Made by a program: the position numbers and the translations under genes
NCBI GenBank assembly: GCA_036785705.1
Contig: JAWUZG010000036.1
Location: forward strand, 15,371,501-15,435,500
Reading direction: 5' to 3'
Origin: Acanthornis magna
Taxonomy: Eukaryota; Chordata; Aves; Passeriformes; Acanthizidae
DNA: 64,000 nt
Notes under the pieces: model-generated
Database searches by the model: none
The model's input: the letters and a program-made list of their open reading frames with translations, nothing else
Told to the model about the DNA's origin: nothing
Shown: positions 22,201-35,800 of the stretch, one piece after another
How the letters are laid out: every line of letters starts with the position of its first letter
Position numbering within the stretch: position 1 is the first letter of the stretch

Positions 22201-25200
22201 TATGCAACATATTTTCCATGATTTCAAATGAAAATTGCTGATACTCCAGCAATATCCTATTGCATTCTCTTTTTGAAGATTCTTCTGGTACTTCTTTCAT
22301 GTGAAGAAATAAGCTGCTTGTATAAAAGCTACAAACCTTGACTAGGGGATCCATTTTTAAAGCAAACTTAGGTGGTTTTGATCAAAATTGCAATGTTTCA
22401 TGTTCTTTGTTGTTATACTGCCTAATGGAAAAGTGAATTACAAGTTTTCTTCCCTTTTGTAGCCTAATGGTGAGTTGCACCTACTCAGTGTTTCCCCATG
22501 CTACACTATGCCAAACTTAGGCAAATGATAAAAAGGTTTTTTTTACATTAGTCAGCTAAGACCCAGTATTTGAAACCCCTCTCAAGACCTGCTTTTATCT
22601 TAGTAAGAATTAATAAAACTGCTTTTGTGAAAGCCAGAGAAAGACTATTCATTATTACAGGCTAATATCTGAAGGACCCACCAAAAATGGCAGTTTGTTG
22701 TTTGACTTTCCTAAACAAAGATTATTTTCTGAAAAAAAGATAAAATATTTACTTGGCAATTGCAATTGTCAAGTAAATATGTTCCTTAAAATAGTAATTT
22801 GAAATGTACTATTCAATGTTGTGTAGCCTGATTATAAAAGAAAATCAGCCTTGTTAGTTAGAGATTTTTGCTTATGTAAGTTTTCACTAAAAAGCAGGAG
22901 GTGCTACACTGTGCTTTTTTTCACTGATACAGTAAGTAGGCAAGTTAGTAGATTTCTGTACTCTTGTCTTCTAGGAAGTCTAAAACCCTTTTTTTCCCAT
23001 AAGGAGTAGTGATTAAAAATACATGCATGCAGTTATGACTAATTGTTTTTTTTTCCTTTTATCTTGCAGCAACGCACCTCTTGCTTTTTCCTCCAAAGTA
23101 TGTTATATTAAGTTTCGTGAAGCATCGAGTGTTGGTGTGGCCCAGCATCTAACTAACACGGTTTTTATTGACAGAGCTTTGATAGTTGTGCCCTGCGCAG
23201 AAGGTTGGTATTTTAGACATTGTTCTGTAATGTTGGTCTTTGTCGTGTCTGTTGATTGTTTTAAGCTTTCTGTGTAAGAAGGTGGTGCTGTGTTGTTATT
23301 TTATTTCATTGCTTTTTGAAAAAAAAAAGACCTTGAAACCAAATTGAAAATTGAATGAAAAAAAACCCAGTTATACCAGCATTAGCAAGTTGGTTTGAGT
23401 TATGATAAATCAGGTTTCTATAGTTATTACATATTTTGAGGGAAAAGAAAAGAAAATAATTCCCTGTAGTTTGTGTTGGCAAGTGTATTCAGACACAGAG
23501 TTCCCGCTGAAGTCAATGGAGCTCTGAAAAGATCAGGCAATTTCCTGATGCAATAACATTGCAGTTTGAATCTTAATGTATAACCTTTAGTGTAGTGGAT
23601 TTTTTGTTGACTTGTGCTTTTTAAAAGGTACTGGTTATTTCTGCATTTTTTAGAGTGAATCCCAATTTTGTTTTGTAGACATGTGATATATTCATTTGGC
23701 CATTGTAGAGTCATCTAAGATACTTGGCGTTCAAAATACTGTTTGAGTGTAAATGTTTACCTGCTAGATTAATTTTTAGACAACAGTTTTTCCTTCTTGT
23801 TGCTGTTGAAAATGTTACTTCATATGCCATAAAACACTTTTCTTACGTGTACTGGTACTCGTTTTTTTTTTGGGCTATCTCTTTAAATATGCAGTGATCT
23901 GTCCAGAATACTTCCATCATAAAATGTTCTTAAAACTCTTAATGAAATAAAATACTTGACAAATACTAAGTTGATAAATATTTCTTTAACTAGCTCTGAG
24001 GCCATCCTTTTACAGATGTGTTGAGTACAAGAGAGTTTATATTGTTAGTATAGCATCCTAGATCCAAATACGGTTCCATGAAGCAGGGTCCTGTGGTAAG
24101 CGTATCATTGGAGTTAGGCGGAGCCCCATTGACTTCATTGGGAACATTGTGGAATTTAGCATCTGACTGGTTCTGGACCTTTTGCCTCTTTAGAGTGGAA
24201 TCATTCCAGCTGATGGAGTGAACCTGACTTCACTTTCAACTTGGTTGCTGTTTTGCCAAGAACAGAATTATGTAATCAAACCGTAAGCTGCAGCAGATCA
24301 AGAAATACCTCTTATTAACCTCTCTAACTGCAGGAGTCAGGTTGTGGTTCAAAAAAAAGCCTATTGACTTCCTGCAGTTTGTTAACAATGGTCCCAGAGT
24401 ACCATTTTTTGGCATGTTTGCCACTTCATTATCCAGACAGTGTGAGATGAGTGTTGCTGTAATATTTATCTGGGATGTTCCTAGCAAACTCTAACAAGTC
24501 TCCAAAATTTCACAAACCATAAAAGTACTTTAACTAAAGGCCATATTGACCAACAATATATGGCCTGTTCTTGTAGCCTTCTTAGGCAGGGCATGCAGCA
24601 CATATATTTGTAAAGCTTAGGTTTTTAGTTGCTTTTGTGCCTTGTTTTGGGGGCTCTTTGGTTTCATATTTTTAACTTGTTCTTAAATCACAAAGAGAAT
24701 ATTGGAGTGTACAAAGAGAATATTGCTGTATACACTTGAAATTGCGTAGAGGCTAAGGGGACCAGAGTTTCCAAGTGAAGAATTGCCCCAAAATAAATTG
24801 ACTAAAGATTATTCAGAATCTTAGTTTTATATGTCATCAATAAGATCTTAACACTGGTTCAGTACTGCCAGAAAGGGAACATGGCAGCCTAATGAATGAA
24901 CCACACTTCCTGGTGTTTTTCTTGTGATGAGATCACTGCCTGACATGATATGGCAACAGGCAGGTAAAGCTGCATTTTCCTGTGTCTTTTGTGGTAGACA
25001 ATGAGTGAAAGGAGAATAAATAAAGTTCTGTCAAATGTTGTTCCAACTGTATTCATAACTGGCTGATCAGGCATTTCTGAGAAAACATATTGTCACTGTT
25101 CAGAATTATTCTGGGCTCCACAGAAATGTGTGCATAATTAGGTGAACAAGTGATTGGGCTTTGAAGTAGCTTTTTTTAAATATCAGAATGCTGTTCCCTG

Positions 25201-26771
25201 TAACTTTATATCAGAATCAGTCACTTACAAAAAGATGTGAATTTATACAAATTTAACTTTCTGATGAATTTATTGTGTGGGAGTAAGTATGGTTTTGGAG
25301 ACTATGGCACAAGGGTTTTTTCACTATATATCATACGATGCATTGTTAATGGATCATGGGCTTTAAATCTCGTGATGGTTTTATCCTACCAGGAGGTAAA
25401 ATTATACCAGTGGCCAACATTGCCAGTAATAAAATTTTTCATGCGTGAAGTTGAACATAGAGGAGAGATAAAATGGAACTCTGAAAACCCGGTTTTAAAA
25501 AATAGAATAAAATCTGAAATTTGGAGTGTATTTAAACAGTGGTAAATCAAGGAGGAAATCACTACAGAATGAAATAGTTGTAAATTATGTGTCATTTAAT
25601 GAAAAATTTAGCAAAAATGTAATTGTAAATGAAGTAAGATTATTAAGCTGTCGAAATACCACTTCTTGTGTGTGTGTATTTGTAGGTTTTTCTTTAAATA
25701 TGCTTTGAAAATGCAAAGGTTGAAACATAAACAAAGATGCCACCCTAACCTTTCTAAATTTTATGTCCACATTATCTGGTAGATGGATTTTGACTATTAA
25801 TTTGGTTTTGTATGTTTTCTCTGTGTGATATTTGTGCATTATTAGATGACTAGACTGGCCAAGGCAGACCTGTTACACTTGCCTGAGTTAGGCATTGTTT
25901 GCCATGCCACTAAACCTGCCGCCAAGTGAAACCTTCATGGGGGAAATGAGATCGAAGTCTGGCCTGCTGAAGATGGACGCCCTGTCTCTGTTTTTATTTT
26001 ATTTTGCTTTCTTTCCTTTGTTTCTTTTATTTTTATTTTATTTTGTCCCTTTTTTGTTTTGTTCTGTTAAATCTCTTTCCCTTGTACTTGTGAACTGGTA
26101 CTTCAGTTCTGTAAAAATGATGTTTGTAAAGGGTTCACAGTGTTTGATTTTGAAGTTGACCTGAAGCTGCTTATGAATGGTGGATGGTATACAGAGAATT
26201 AGAATATGATTAGTTTTTAATGCTCTGAATTAAGAATAAATTTCATTTGGAATATGTTTAAGCATCTAAATTCAATAGATGAGTACCTTGTGTCAGAAGA
26301 CAAGAATAGTGAAAATTTATCAGTTTTGAGATATATTCTTCTGTATGTTGTGCTTTATGAGTTTATCTTGGAAAAGGACAGTTAAAACTCTTACTTCTAG
26401 AGAAAGAAACTTTAGAAAGTAAAGTCATAATATTTCTCTGCTACTTTTCCTCAGCAGAGCGTTTTATTTTAGGTTGCACTGGCCATTTGGAAGGTTTGCT
26501 ATTTATGCCTAATATGATGAGTTTAAAATAATTATTTCTGAAGTTGAACTTCTATGAATATTGAATGTCATGAAATATTTGTTTACTTCTGATGGAATCT
26601 TGCTCCAGTGAGGTCAGTGGCAGTAAGATTTCATCCTTTTGTTTTTGTAATTTTCGGAAGAAAAACTGTTTACCACTCATAAGTACAAATGCAGCCTGAA
26701 GTTTTGGTTGGAGTGTGTTATGTGAGACACATTGTCTTTTAACACTGTTACTTGTGGGAAAATTGAACCAG

Positions 26772-26813
<42 letters not shown>

Positions 26814-29800
26814 TGCACTTTGACATGCTCCAGTGGTGATTATTTCAGGAAGAGGTTTAAAAAAACCACAAAAACAAAGCCAGGAAAAAAGGTGGTTTTC
26901 TAGTCATCCCACAGTCTCAGAAGCCCTGGCACTTCATGCTGGTGTGATTAAGGTGGTTCTCATCCCTAAACAGTGTTCTTACTTCTTGTGAAATGGAAGC
27001 CCTGAAACAGAAATGGTGGACAAAGTGGTGTGTCTAGGCCTCAGGCATTGCTCTTCCCAGGCAGCTGCACTGGAATCTCTTGATTTCACTCCTTTCACCA
27101 GACTGTGCACTGCAGCTGGGAAGAGCTTTGATTCGTGATCTTTGTTGGATTTGGCTGTGGCAGTTGATGGAATTGCCAGTAGCTGTATGCTCTTTATTCA
27201 CTTCTGCTAAATCCACTAAGATTCATGAGTTGGCTTACATAGAAATTATTTTATTTCTAAGTGTATATATTCCATTTATTTAAAATAGCAGGAAAATAAT
27301 GACTTTTTGATGTTTAAAGTGGATTGTGAACTCTTCAGTATTTTTTAAACAGGCAAACTCATTAACTGCAGAAGCACTTTTGGGCATGAGGGTTAAACCT
27401 ATAGGTTTGCTACAAAGAGTAGGAAATTCTTTTGAGCACTTGAGAAACAAAAATACTGTGATTAAAACTTGTTTAATGCAGGTGATTCAGGAAAATGGAT
27501 TCTAGTATGGACTAGGTTGTCTAGGGCTCTTAAAGCCTGATAGTACAAAAAAGTAGCAGTTACAGTTGTGCCTCTAGGCATTGCTGGGTCTATCTACATT
27601 TGCTTCCAGCTTCCTTTGCAAAGGGAAGAATCAATAAATATATGATCATAGAACCTGTAATTTACTAAGCAGAAGAGCTTTTAAGAAATCTGTCTAAGGA
27701 TGTGGTATAGATGTGGCATATTTATTTTGACTGTGTACCTCATTAGAAAATAAGTATCTCCACCTCATTCTTATTCAGATTTTAAATACCATGTTCTAAA
27801 CATGAAAGTGTTATTCTCGAACTAAATTGTCCTAATTTGTTGTGTCATGACCTGCATGTTTTGTTGTATTTTGTGGGCTTGTATTCCCTTTACAAACACA
27901 ATAACGGAGATAAAACTGCAGAATTTAAAGCTTCTAACTCATGAGGTTATTTGGGCTCATCTGTCAATTTGTTTTTCAAAACTGTTTAAAGAATATGGAG
28001 GTAGATAATCAAGATGCTGCAGATATTTTTTTTCTCCACAACAGTGTTTTGTAGAATTTTTTAAAATGTTGACCTGGTCTTAAAAACTGGAAAAGTTGTC
28101 CTGAAGAGACAGTATCTTTGAATATACAGGCAATTTTCAGGGTTCTGTCTGTAGAAATAGACTTTTCGTCATTCTTGAAAACAAAATAAATTAATCTTTC
28201 TTTGTGGTATGGAACTGACCAACTTGATTTTGTATTTAAAATAGAACTTTACATTGTTGAAAAACCAAAGTATTCTGGAAATAATGCTGCAAACTTTACA
28301 ATTTTTGTATGCATGCTGTTCATTCTGCGAGCTGCTATAATGGTGAACTTGCCTGAAATGTTCAGCAGATTTCTTGAACAACGTTTCAGCAAATTATTAG
28401 TTTCAATTATTTCAGTGCTATGACCCATATACTTAAAGTTTAGGCTTCTACTTAAGTTGCTTTCTGAACTTGAGTCATTGTCTTGGTTATGTGCCTAACT
28501 CAGCTCCTATTTAAAAGGGCTAAATGGCTAAGCATTTTGTAAGTTTACCTGGTTAAGCGTGTATTGAATTGTCTGTATGTAAGTGCATATTTAAATTAGG
28601 CATATACTTATGTATGTTACTGACCAAGGATGTCAATAACCATGCAGACACACCATTTCCAGAGCCATTTCTGTTGTTTGATATAATTGTTCCATGTCTC
28701 TTGATCCATAGAAACCTGTGTGAGTATCTGGTTAATTGCTAGATGCTCACTGTTCAGGCAGGATAAGTTCTGTTTCATTAGTCATTTGAAAACTTAAATA
28801 TTTCGATTTTCAGAAGAATTGGTACATAATTCTATGCCTAATTTTCATGCACATCTGCTGGAACTGTATATTCAAAAGCCTGTTAGTAGGCCTACATATT
28901 GGGCAGGCTGTGCAAAGTATCTGTTACTTTTGAGCAGTCAGGCAAATCAGGTACATCTCTCATTGCATGCCTGACTTCAAAATGAGATCTGTAAAGAGTG
29001 CTAAACATTGTGATGGTGGCTTAGATTCCTGCATGTTTTTTAAAAAAGCCCTGGAAGTCATTATTGCACAGTTAACGCCTAAGTGCTAATAATTTTCCTA
29101 TTTTTCTCCCTTAGATAGCAAAGTCAAGTGGTTTCTTACATGTTAAGGAGCAAAGTGTCTCAAAATTTAACATAAATAAAACAATGTAAATAGGAAGCAT
29201 GAAAAAAAATAGGTATTGTTATTTCATCTGTTCTGTTCCGCCCATACTGCATATAAACTAAGTTTCATTTAGATTTGTTTTGTCCTTTGGTCATATCCAG
29301 CTGTAACCCACACTTTCCTGCAGATCTTTAGAGCAGGTTTGCAGCATTTGTTTCTTTTCATTTTTTAAAGTAGTATGTTTTCTGTGGTGTCAGTTGGAAT
29401 TCATATCACTAAACTTGCACAGTGTTTTGAAACTTACCTCAAATTTTACTTTTTGATAAGAACTTATATTAATCTTTAGAATTTAGACATTTTGTAGTTG
29501 AAACATACATAGTTTGAATCAAGGCAGTAAACCACTGGCACAGCTTTTATATATTATTTGACTGTTGAAATGTTTAAATAAGAGGCTTTACTTTATTAAA
29601 GTTCATGGAGTAATAACAGAGGGCTCAGTTGATTAGCATATATACAGTTATGCTTGTAGTTTTGAACAGATCATAGATACCTAGGGTGATTAGAACTTCT
29701 TTCAGTAGTTTTTTAGTTTAGTGTTGTTTGTACCAGTTTTAATCCCTTTGCATTTAAAATTTAAAATGTACATTTAATTGTAATCATAATTGTTTAACTA

Positions 29801-32800
29801 TTAAATATTTCGATTTTTTGAGATTTTTTGGCTTGATCATGGCTAACATTGAATGAAACCTGCATTTAATTCAGAATAGTTATTACTTAAACTTTTAGCA
29901 TGGCAGGAGGATTGTAATCGGGTTGAAATAGCAAGAAGTACATATTTTGGGAAAATAGAGCTTTCTTAGCCTGATCGCTTACGATTTTCTTCAACCTCAG
30001 TAAATTTAGAGTTAACTTACCAGTTTCAGATAAGGTGAGGTGACCTAGAATGTGAGACAGTACAAATTAAGTTTTTTCTACTTTTCCTTCCTCCACCTTC
30101 AACTTCACTTGTAGTGTGTATTGTGTACAGTCACAGTAGTTCAGTAGTTTATTATTTTTTGTTTTATTTATTTTTACATTCTAAGTAGGTAGCACCAGAG
30201 GAATAAAGAAAAGCACAAATTTCAGTCAGCACATACTTTGTTTTTTTGTTTTTCTTTTTTTCCCTTTTTTTTGGGTTTTTTTGGTTTTCTTTCTTTTACT
30301 GATTTGGTTATTTGCCATTTCTGGGGATTAAACTTTAAAAAATGTTCTTCTTTTCTGTATCTGATGTTCTGTGTGCTATTAGTGATGCAGCCAACACGAA
30401 CGGTTGTCATGTGTAAAACAACTTTCGATCACCGCGAAAACACCGCCCTGGGAAAGCGTCCATGCTTGATATCGTTTGGTTCATGAACGTTAAGTTTCCA
30501 GTACAGGTGACCCATAGCTCAAAGTGTTAAATAATTATATACATTATTCAGTTTTTAAAATAATAATCCATTAATGAGATTGCTAGTCTTTGAAGTTTTG
30601 CTCACTTTTGTTTTTCCTAATAGAGCAGGGTAAAAGGAAAAACTTAAGTTATTTGTTTCTTTGTAAGGATCTGGTAGATAGATTCATTGTTATTTATTAC
30701 ATTTTTAAATGCAAGGGTAACTGTAAAATCATAGAAAGAGTAATGAACATCTGTCTAGTGTTCCAACTCTGTGTAATGCATTTATTTGCTTCTTCAGGTA
30801 AAATCCCAGATGAAGCCAAAGCCCTCTCTCTGTTGGCGCCTGCTCCTACTATGACAAGTCTGATGCCTGGTGCAGGACTGCTTCCTATACCTACACCAAC
30901 ACCTTTGACTACAGTAAGTGGAATTCAGTGGCTGTATAATTTCTGGCTTCCTCTGTTCTTGGTAGTATATTCTGTGTTCAGAGAACAACGACTATCTGGT
31001 CCTTGGATGTTGCGGTGAGGGTTTATCTGTGCTGACTCTTCTGAGGATTGATCAGAAGATGTCCATGTGCTACCTTTCTGTGGTTGTTTTTTTCAGATTA
31101 CTATTTTCCAAAATAGTAGGTAAATACTGGTTGTGATTGTTGCTGGTTTTAGCTACCGTCCTGCCCTGTAGGGCCATTAATTTGATCCAGTGGTAGTGCT
31201 ATCCACTGACAGAAAATTTGTTAAAACCTCATAGTTATATTGACACCGTTCTTCAGAAAGCTGCAGTAGAGACTTTTACTTGATATCTTTATGGCAAGAT
31301 TTTTGACAGTTTGTCTAACAATGTTTTCACTACAAAAAGTTAGGGGAGCTTGGTTCTGCTGGTTTTGCTCCATTCCCTTTTGGCTCTGTAAGCCATTCTT
31401 GGCATCAGCAAGTTGCTGTGGTATATTGAAGGAAAATTTAAGGTTAAAAAAGAGAACTTTTTACCTTTGTTAAATTAAAATATTACTGATTTCTGGTTAA
31501 GAATTTCCCACCTTTTTAGAAAATTTGTTTCTTGGAAAGGTGGTTGCTTTTTGGGTAGAGATATTTGAAACCAGGAACTCAGTGGACCAATTTTGTAGTG
31601 ATTTTTACGTGACTTTTTATAATACGTTGCAGGAGAGATTCTGATTTCCAGTTCCAGACATGAGAGCTGTATTTTTATGATTCTCTAGGAATGAGTGGAA
31701 GAACTTAGACTGAGTATACTTTGCATTTCAACAGTAACTAATCTAGTCTTGGGTGATTCATTGTCCAAAAGATGCCTTATCTGTCCCTTCGATGACTTGA
31801 GCCCTGGAAATTCCCTTCTTTCCTTGCTGAGCAAGGTCTCAGCTGTTCCTCATCTAGTCCAGATATTTGTTGCAAAAAAAGTAAGAGTACTAGCAGTATC
31901 CGAAAGTATTTTTCCTTACTTGATTTGATTGACTCTAACCATTAGAGCCAGTATTTTGTGATGAATATATATCCCTGTCCAGATATCTTTGGTAAGTTGT
32001 TGACTGATACCCCACAGAATATCTTAACTATGGAAGTTTATTTCTGGGTAGATTTTTCCTTCTGTAAGAAATGTGCTGCACTGTGACCTTAAAGGTTGAA
32101 GTATTACATTCATTTGATCTCTTTTTGCAGAAATACATCAAGGCAAGCAAGTATTAAGAAGTGAAATATCTTTCACCAGTACTTGGCTGGAAAGTGTATT
32201 CTGTGCTTGTGTTTTCCAGCTCGGTGTTTCACTTGGTACTTTAGGGGCTATACCAGCAGCAGCATTGGACCCTAACATTACGGCACTGGGAGAAATACCA
32301 CAACCGCCAATTATGGGAAATGTGGATCCATCCAAAATTGATGAAATCAGGAGAACAGTCTATGTTGGCAACTTAAATTCCCAGGTAGCTTTTTTTGTTT
32401 GTGTGTTGTGGAAATATTAATGGGAGGTGTGAAAATGTAGTTTATGAATTCTAATCTTACATGTTAAAGAGTTTCCAGTAGTTAATGATAACATGAATTT
32501 AAACAAAATCCCCTACATTTTTTGCTTATTCATGATGTTTTGAATTTTGAATGCTCATGTGCCAGTCATGTCAGACCAGGCTTTGTCAGAATACCAGAGT
32601 AATGCCCTGTAGCTGAATTAAAGAAACATACTTCTGATTGTGTGTGTTGGTTAAATGTACAGGTGGGTTGTCTTAGGTGAGCAGTCCTCAGAAATCATGA
32701 GATCATGGTAGCTGTCCCCCACAACACAGTGCAGTTGCTTAGGTACAGTAAGATGGAATGATGTGTTCTACTGGAAGTAACGAAATTAGGGTAAGTATCT

Positions 32801-35800
32801 TTCAGTCAGCAGCTTGTTTTTCAGCAAGTGATCAGATTAACTGAAAAATACTTGCTTTTGACTGATAGCAATATAAGTATTACAGTTTGGGTTTTTTGAC
32901 TGCTGAAATAGCTACTGAGTATAAAAGTAGTATTGTTCGTGGTAAAACAAACTAGAAGCTAGTAGAAAGCCAGATAAATCTAAGTTCTTCAATATTGTTT
33001 AGATTTTTTAAAATTGATTAAAAGTCACAAAATTGGAAACAGGTGCATAAGGAAATTTCTTACCAGTTTTTTCAGATTAGTTGCCTGAAAAATGCAAAAT
33101 CCCGTGCAAAATTATTTTGCTTTTTTAACCTAGATGGAGGACTAAGGGCTTGTGGCTGCACTATTTAAAATTGTAGAATATTGTTTAGATTAATGGAAGA
33201 AAAAAAATGTGTCTTTAAGTCTTAAAATGTAACATTACCAGATTCATGTCACCTTTAGTAATGCTGAGGTATCATTCCAAAATCTGTAGCCCTTAGACTA
33301 CCCAGTATATTAGATAAGTGGTTTTCATTGTATATTTTACTTCAGCTGAGCTCTTCAACTCTTTCTAGACTACAACAGCAGATCAGCTGCTTGAATTCTT
33401 TAAGCAAGTTGGAGAAGTCAAATTTGTGCGAATGGCAGGTGATGAGACACAGCCAACACGATTTGCTTTTGTGGAATTTGCAGACCAAAATTCTGTACCT
33501 CGAGCTCTTGCCTTTAATGGAGTTATGTTTGGAGACCGACCACTGAAGTAAGAAACTAATCATCCACATTACTGTTGAATGAGAGATTTCTTTGTATCAT
33601 TGTTTACGCATTTATGACTTACGTGTAGGAAAATGCTGTGACTAGTATTTTTTCAGTATGAGGACCCATTGTTAACAAACCAAAACATTTTTGTCAACTC
33701 CAGTTTCATGGTTTGGCATAAATGTCTCTCAGGAGAAACATACAGCATTGAGTAAAATATATAAATCTTGAGGTAGTTTAAGCTATAACAGTAAAAGAAT
33801 CTTTGAAGTCCATAGTATTAGGTTTTCTGTATGATGTGTATGTAATTAACAGGTGTTAATGTAGAGATTTGATCTGAAATAGAGAAATAACTTCCTAAAT
33901 TTCTACTAAAAACGTTGTAACACCGAAGTATTATGCTACCTTTATTTAAAAGTAGTAAGATTTCAAAGTAATAAAAAAGATTTTGGATACTTGGAACAGA
34001 TGAGTGTTACAAATCTGAAGTTTTGATGAACTTTTCAGTTTTTGATTGTACGTGGAAGTTGAGACGTTTTCCTTTCTTACTTGTTTCTCATTTGCCCTCT
34101 TCAAGTGCTTAAGAATGAAAGGTTTTTATTTTTCCCTGATTTAGAATAAATCACTCCAATAATGCAATAGTGAAGCCTCCTGAAATGACACCACAAGCTG
34201 CTGCCAAGGAGCTGGAAGAAGTGATGAAGAGAGTAAGGGAAGCCCAGTCTTTTATATCTGCTGCAATTGAGCCAGGTAGGTATATTGTGTTCATTACTGA
34301 ACAGGCACATTCTGTGTGTACCTTGATACACATTTCTAAGAGCATTTTCAGACACAGAAGATGGGTACCCAGAGGAATTCAGTATGTGGTGGGGAGAAAA
34401 AAAATCAAAATTCTGTTAATGCAACAAAGCAGTTAAATGAAACTTTCTATTTCATCATGTCTTATTTTCAGATACATGTTCACTGAATGTTTTCAAAAAT
34501 ACAAATTTAATACTAAATCGATACTTAATGATGGCACTTTTTAAAGTTTAGAGTACTTGGAAGTTTTTAAAAGAAAATGCTTTATATTTTTTGTTGTCCT
34601 TCAGCACCTATTAATGCTGTAGTTTCACAATTAGATTGAACTAGCATGGTTCTGAAAGCAATAATATGCTTTCCTTATCTGCAGCAGGTTAATTCTGTTT
34701 CATGGTGGCTCAAGACTGCATGCATCCTCAAAGCAAGTGGGATCAGAGAATGAATCTGGGATAAGTTTGCATAGTGTAAAGGGCTTCTTTTCATCCAGAT
34801 TGTTTCCCTGTTCCCTGTTATTACTGAGATGCCAAGTCGAGGAATGTGTTGGTTTGTTGAGAGATTAGACAGACATTCCAGGGGTAATTTATGCTGGTTT
34901 AAACTGATTGCAAAACCACAGCATAAAAAAATTCTCAATTTACTAAACTTCCTATATCTTTTCATCAGCAACTTTTTGCTATTCTTCTTCCTAACAAACC
35001 CTGATACTAGCTTACTGTGGTTAGATAGTGTGGGGTCTTGAGGCTTTTTTGGGTGGGATTATTTTCTGTTGTATTTTGGGGTTGGAAGTAAAATAGCTCT
35101 AACGCTTTATCACTGTTAAGCGACAGAATAACGATTAGAGTCTGAGCTATGGTGAGCTCACTGCTAAGATTTCTATTGACTTCCTGGCCTTTGGGCAGAC
35201 TTTTCACCCTATTCTGTTCATCCTTTCCTCCCACAAAACAATGTTTGAGGAATAAAACTTCAGTATTTGTATAGTGTTTGAATTATTTAAAAGTACAGAC
35301 AGTAGTAATGATCTATATTTTAACTGTGTCCTCTAAATTTACTCAAGTTATTTTAAAAAAAGGAATTATGTTGAATAATAGACCAAAAGGAGGACATGTT
35401 ATGATCTTGTGCATTGTGGCAGCAACATAAGTCCCATTCTTAGTGGATCTAGCTGTTTATAATTATCTGGTTTATGTGTACTGCTGCAGGATGGCTGCAC
35501 TCAACGAGTATATGCAATGACTTTCTTGGATGTTTCTGAAGGATATTTGCAAAGAAGGAAGATGTGCAGAGAGTAGGCCCCTTGCAATATATGTGGTACA
35601 TTCCACTTGTGCCAGATTGTTAACTGGGATCTTTAAATGTTCTGAGCTTACACTGCAAAGTGGTTTTTTCCTCTCAGAGTCTGGAAAGAGCAGTGAAAGA
35701 AAAGGCGGTCGATCTCGTTCCCATTCTCGTTCAGAATCCAGGTCTAGCTCAAAATCCCGATCTAGAAGGAAAAGATCACACTCAAAACACAGGTAGGTAT

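Larger units (their letters stand above)
19215..23069 (+). other. SREK1: SREK1 intron 1
   Basis: 3,855 bases. The 5' 230 bases are still CpG island. The rest is AT-rich, with a near-perfect 36-bp palindrome at 22745-22780 and a T run at 19846-19860. No exon was recognised. Confidence 0.75.
23204..30797 (+). other. SREK1: SREK1 intron 2 (7.6 kb) with a cassette exon
   Basis: The longest intron of the gene. It contains a TG microsatellite, short pieces resembling old amniote repeats near 23503, 24120 and 26585, a long polypyrimidine tract at 30236-30299 and the CpG-dense cassette exon at 30383-30506. The rest is AT-rich with nothing recognised. Confidence 0.75.

Noticed and set aside
26715..26903. 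Frame through the TG repeat (Cys/Val repeats)
   Set aside because: Microsatellite translation.
30794..30988. Minus-strand frame opposite SREK1 exon 3
   Set aside because: Shadow of the coding exon on the opposite strand.
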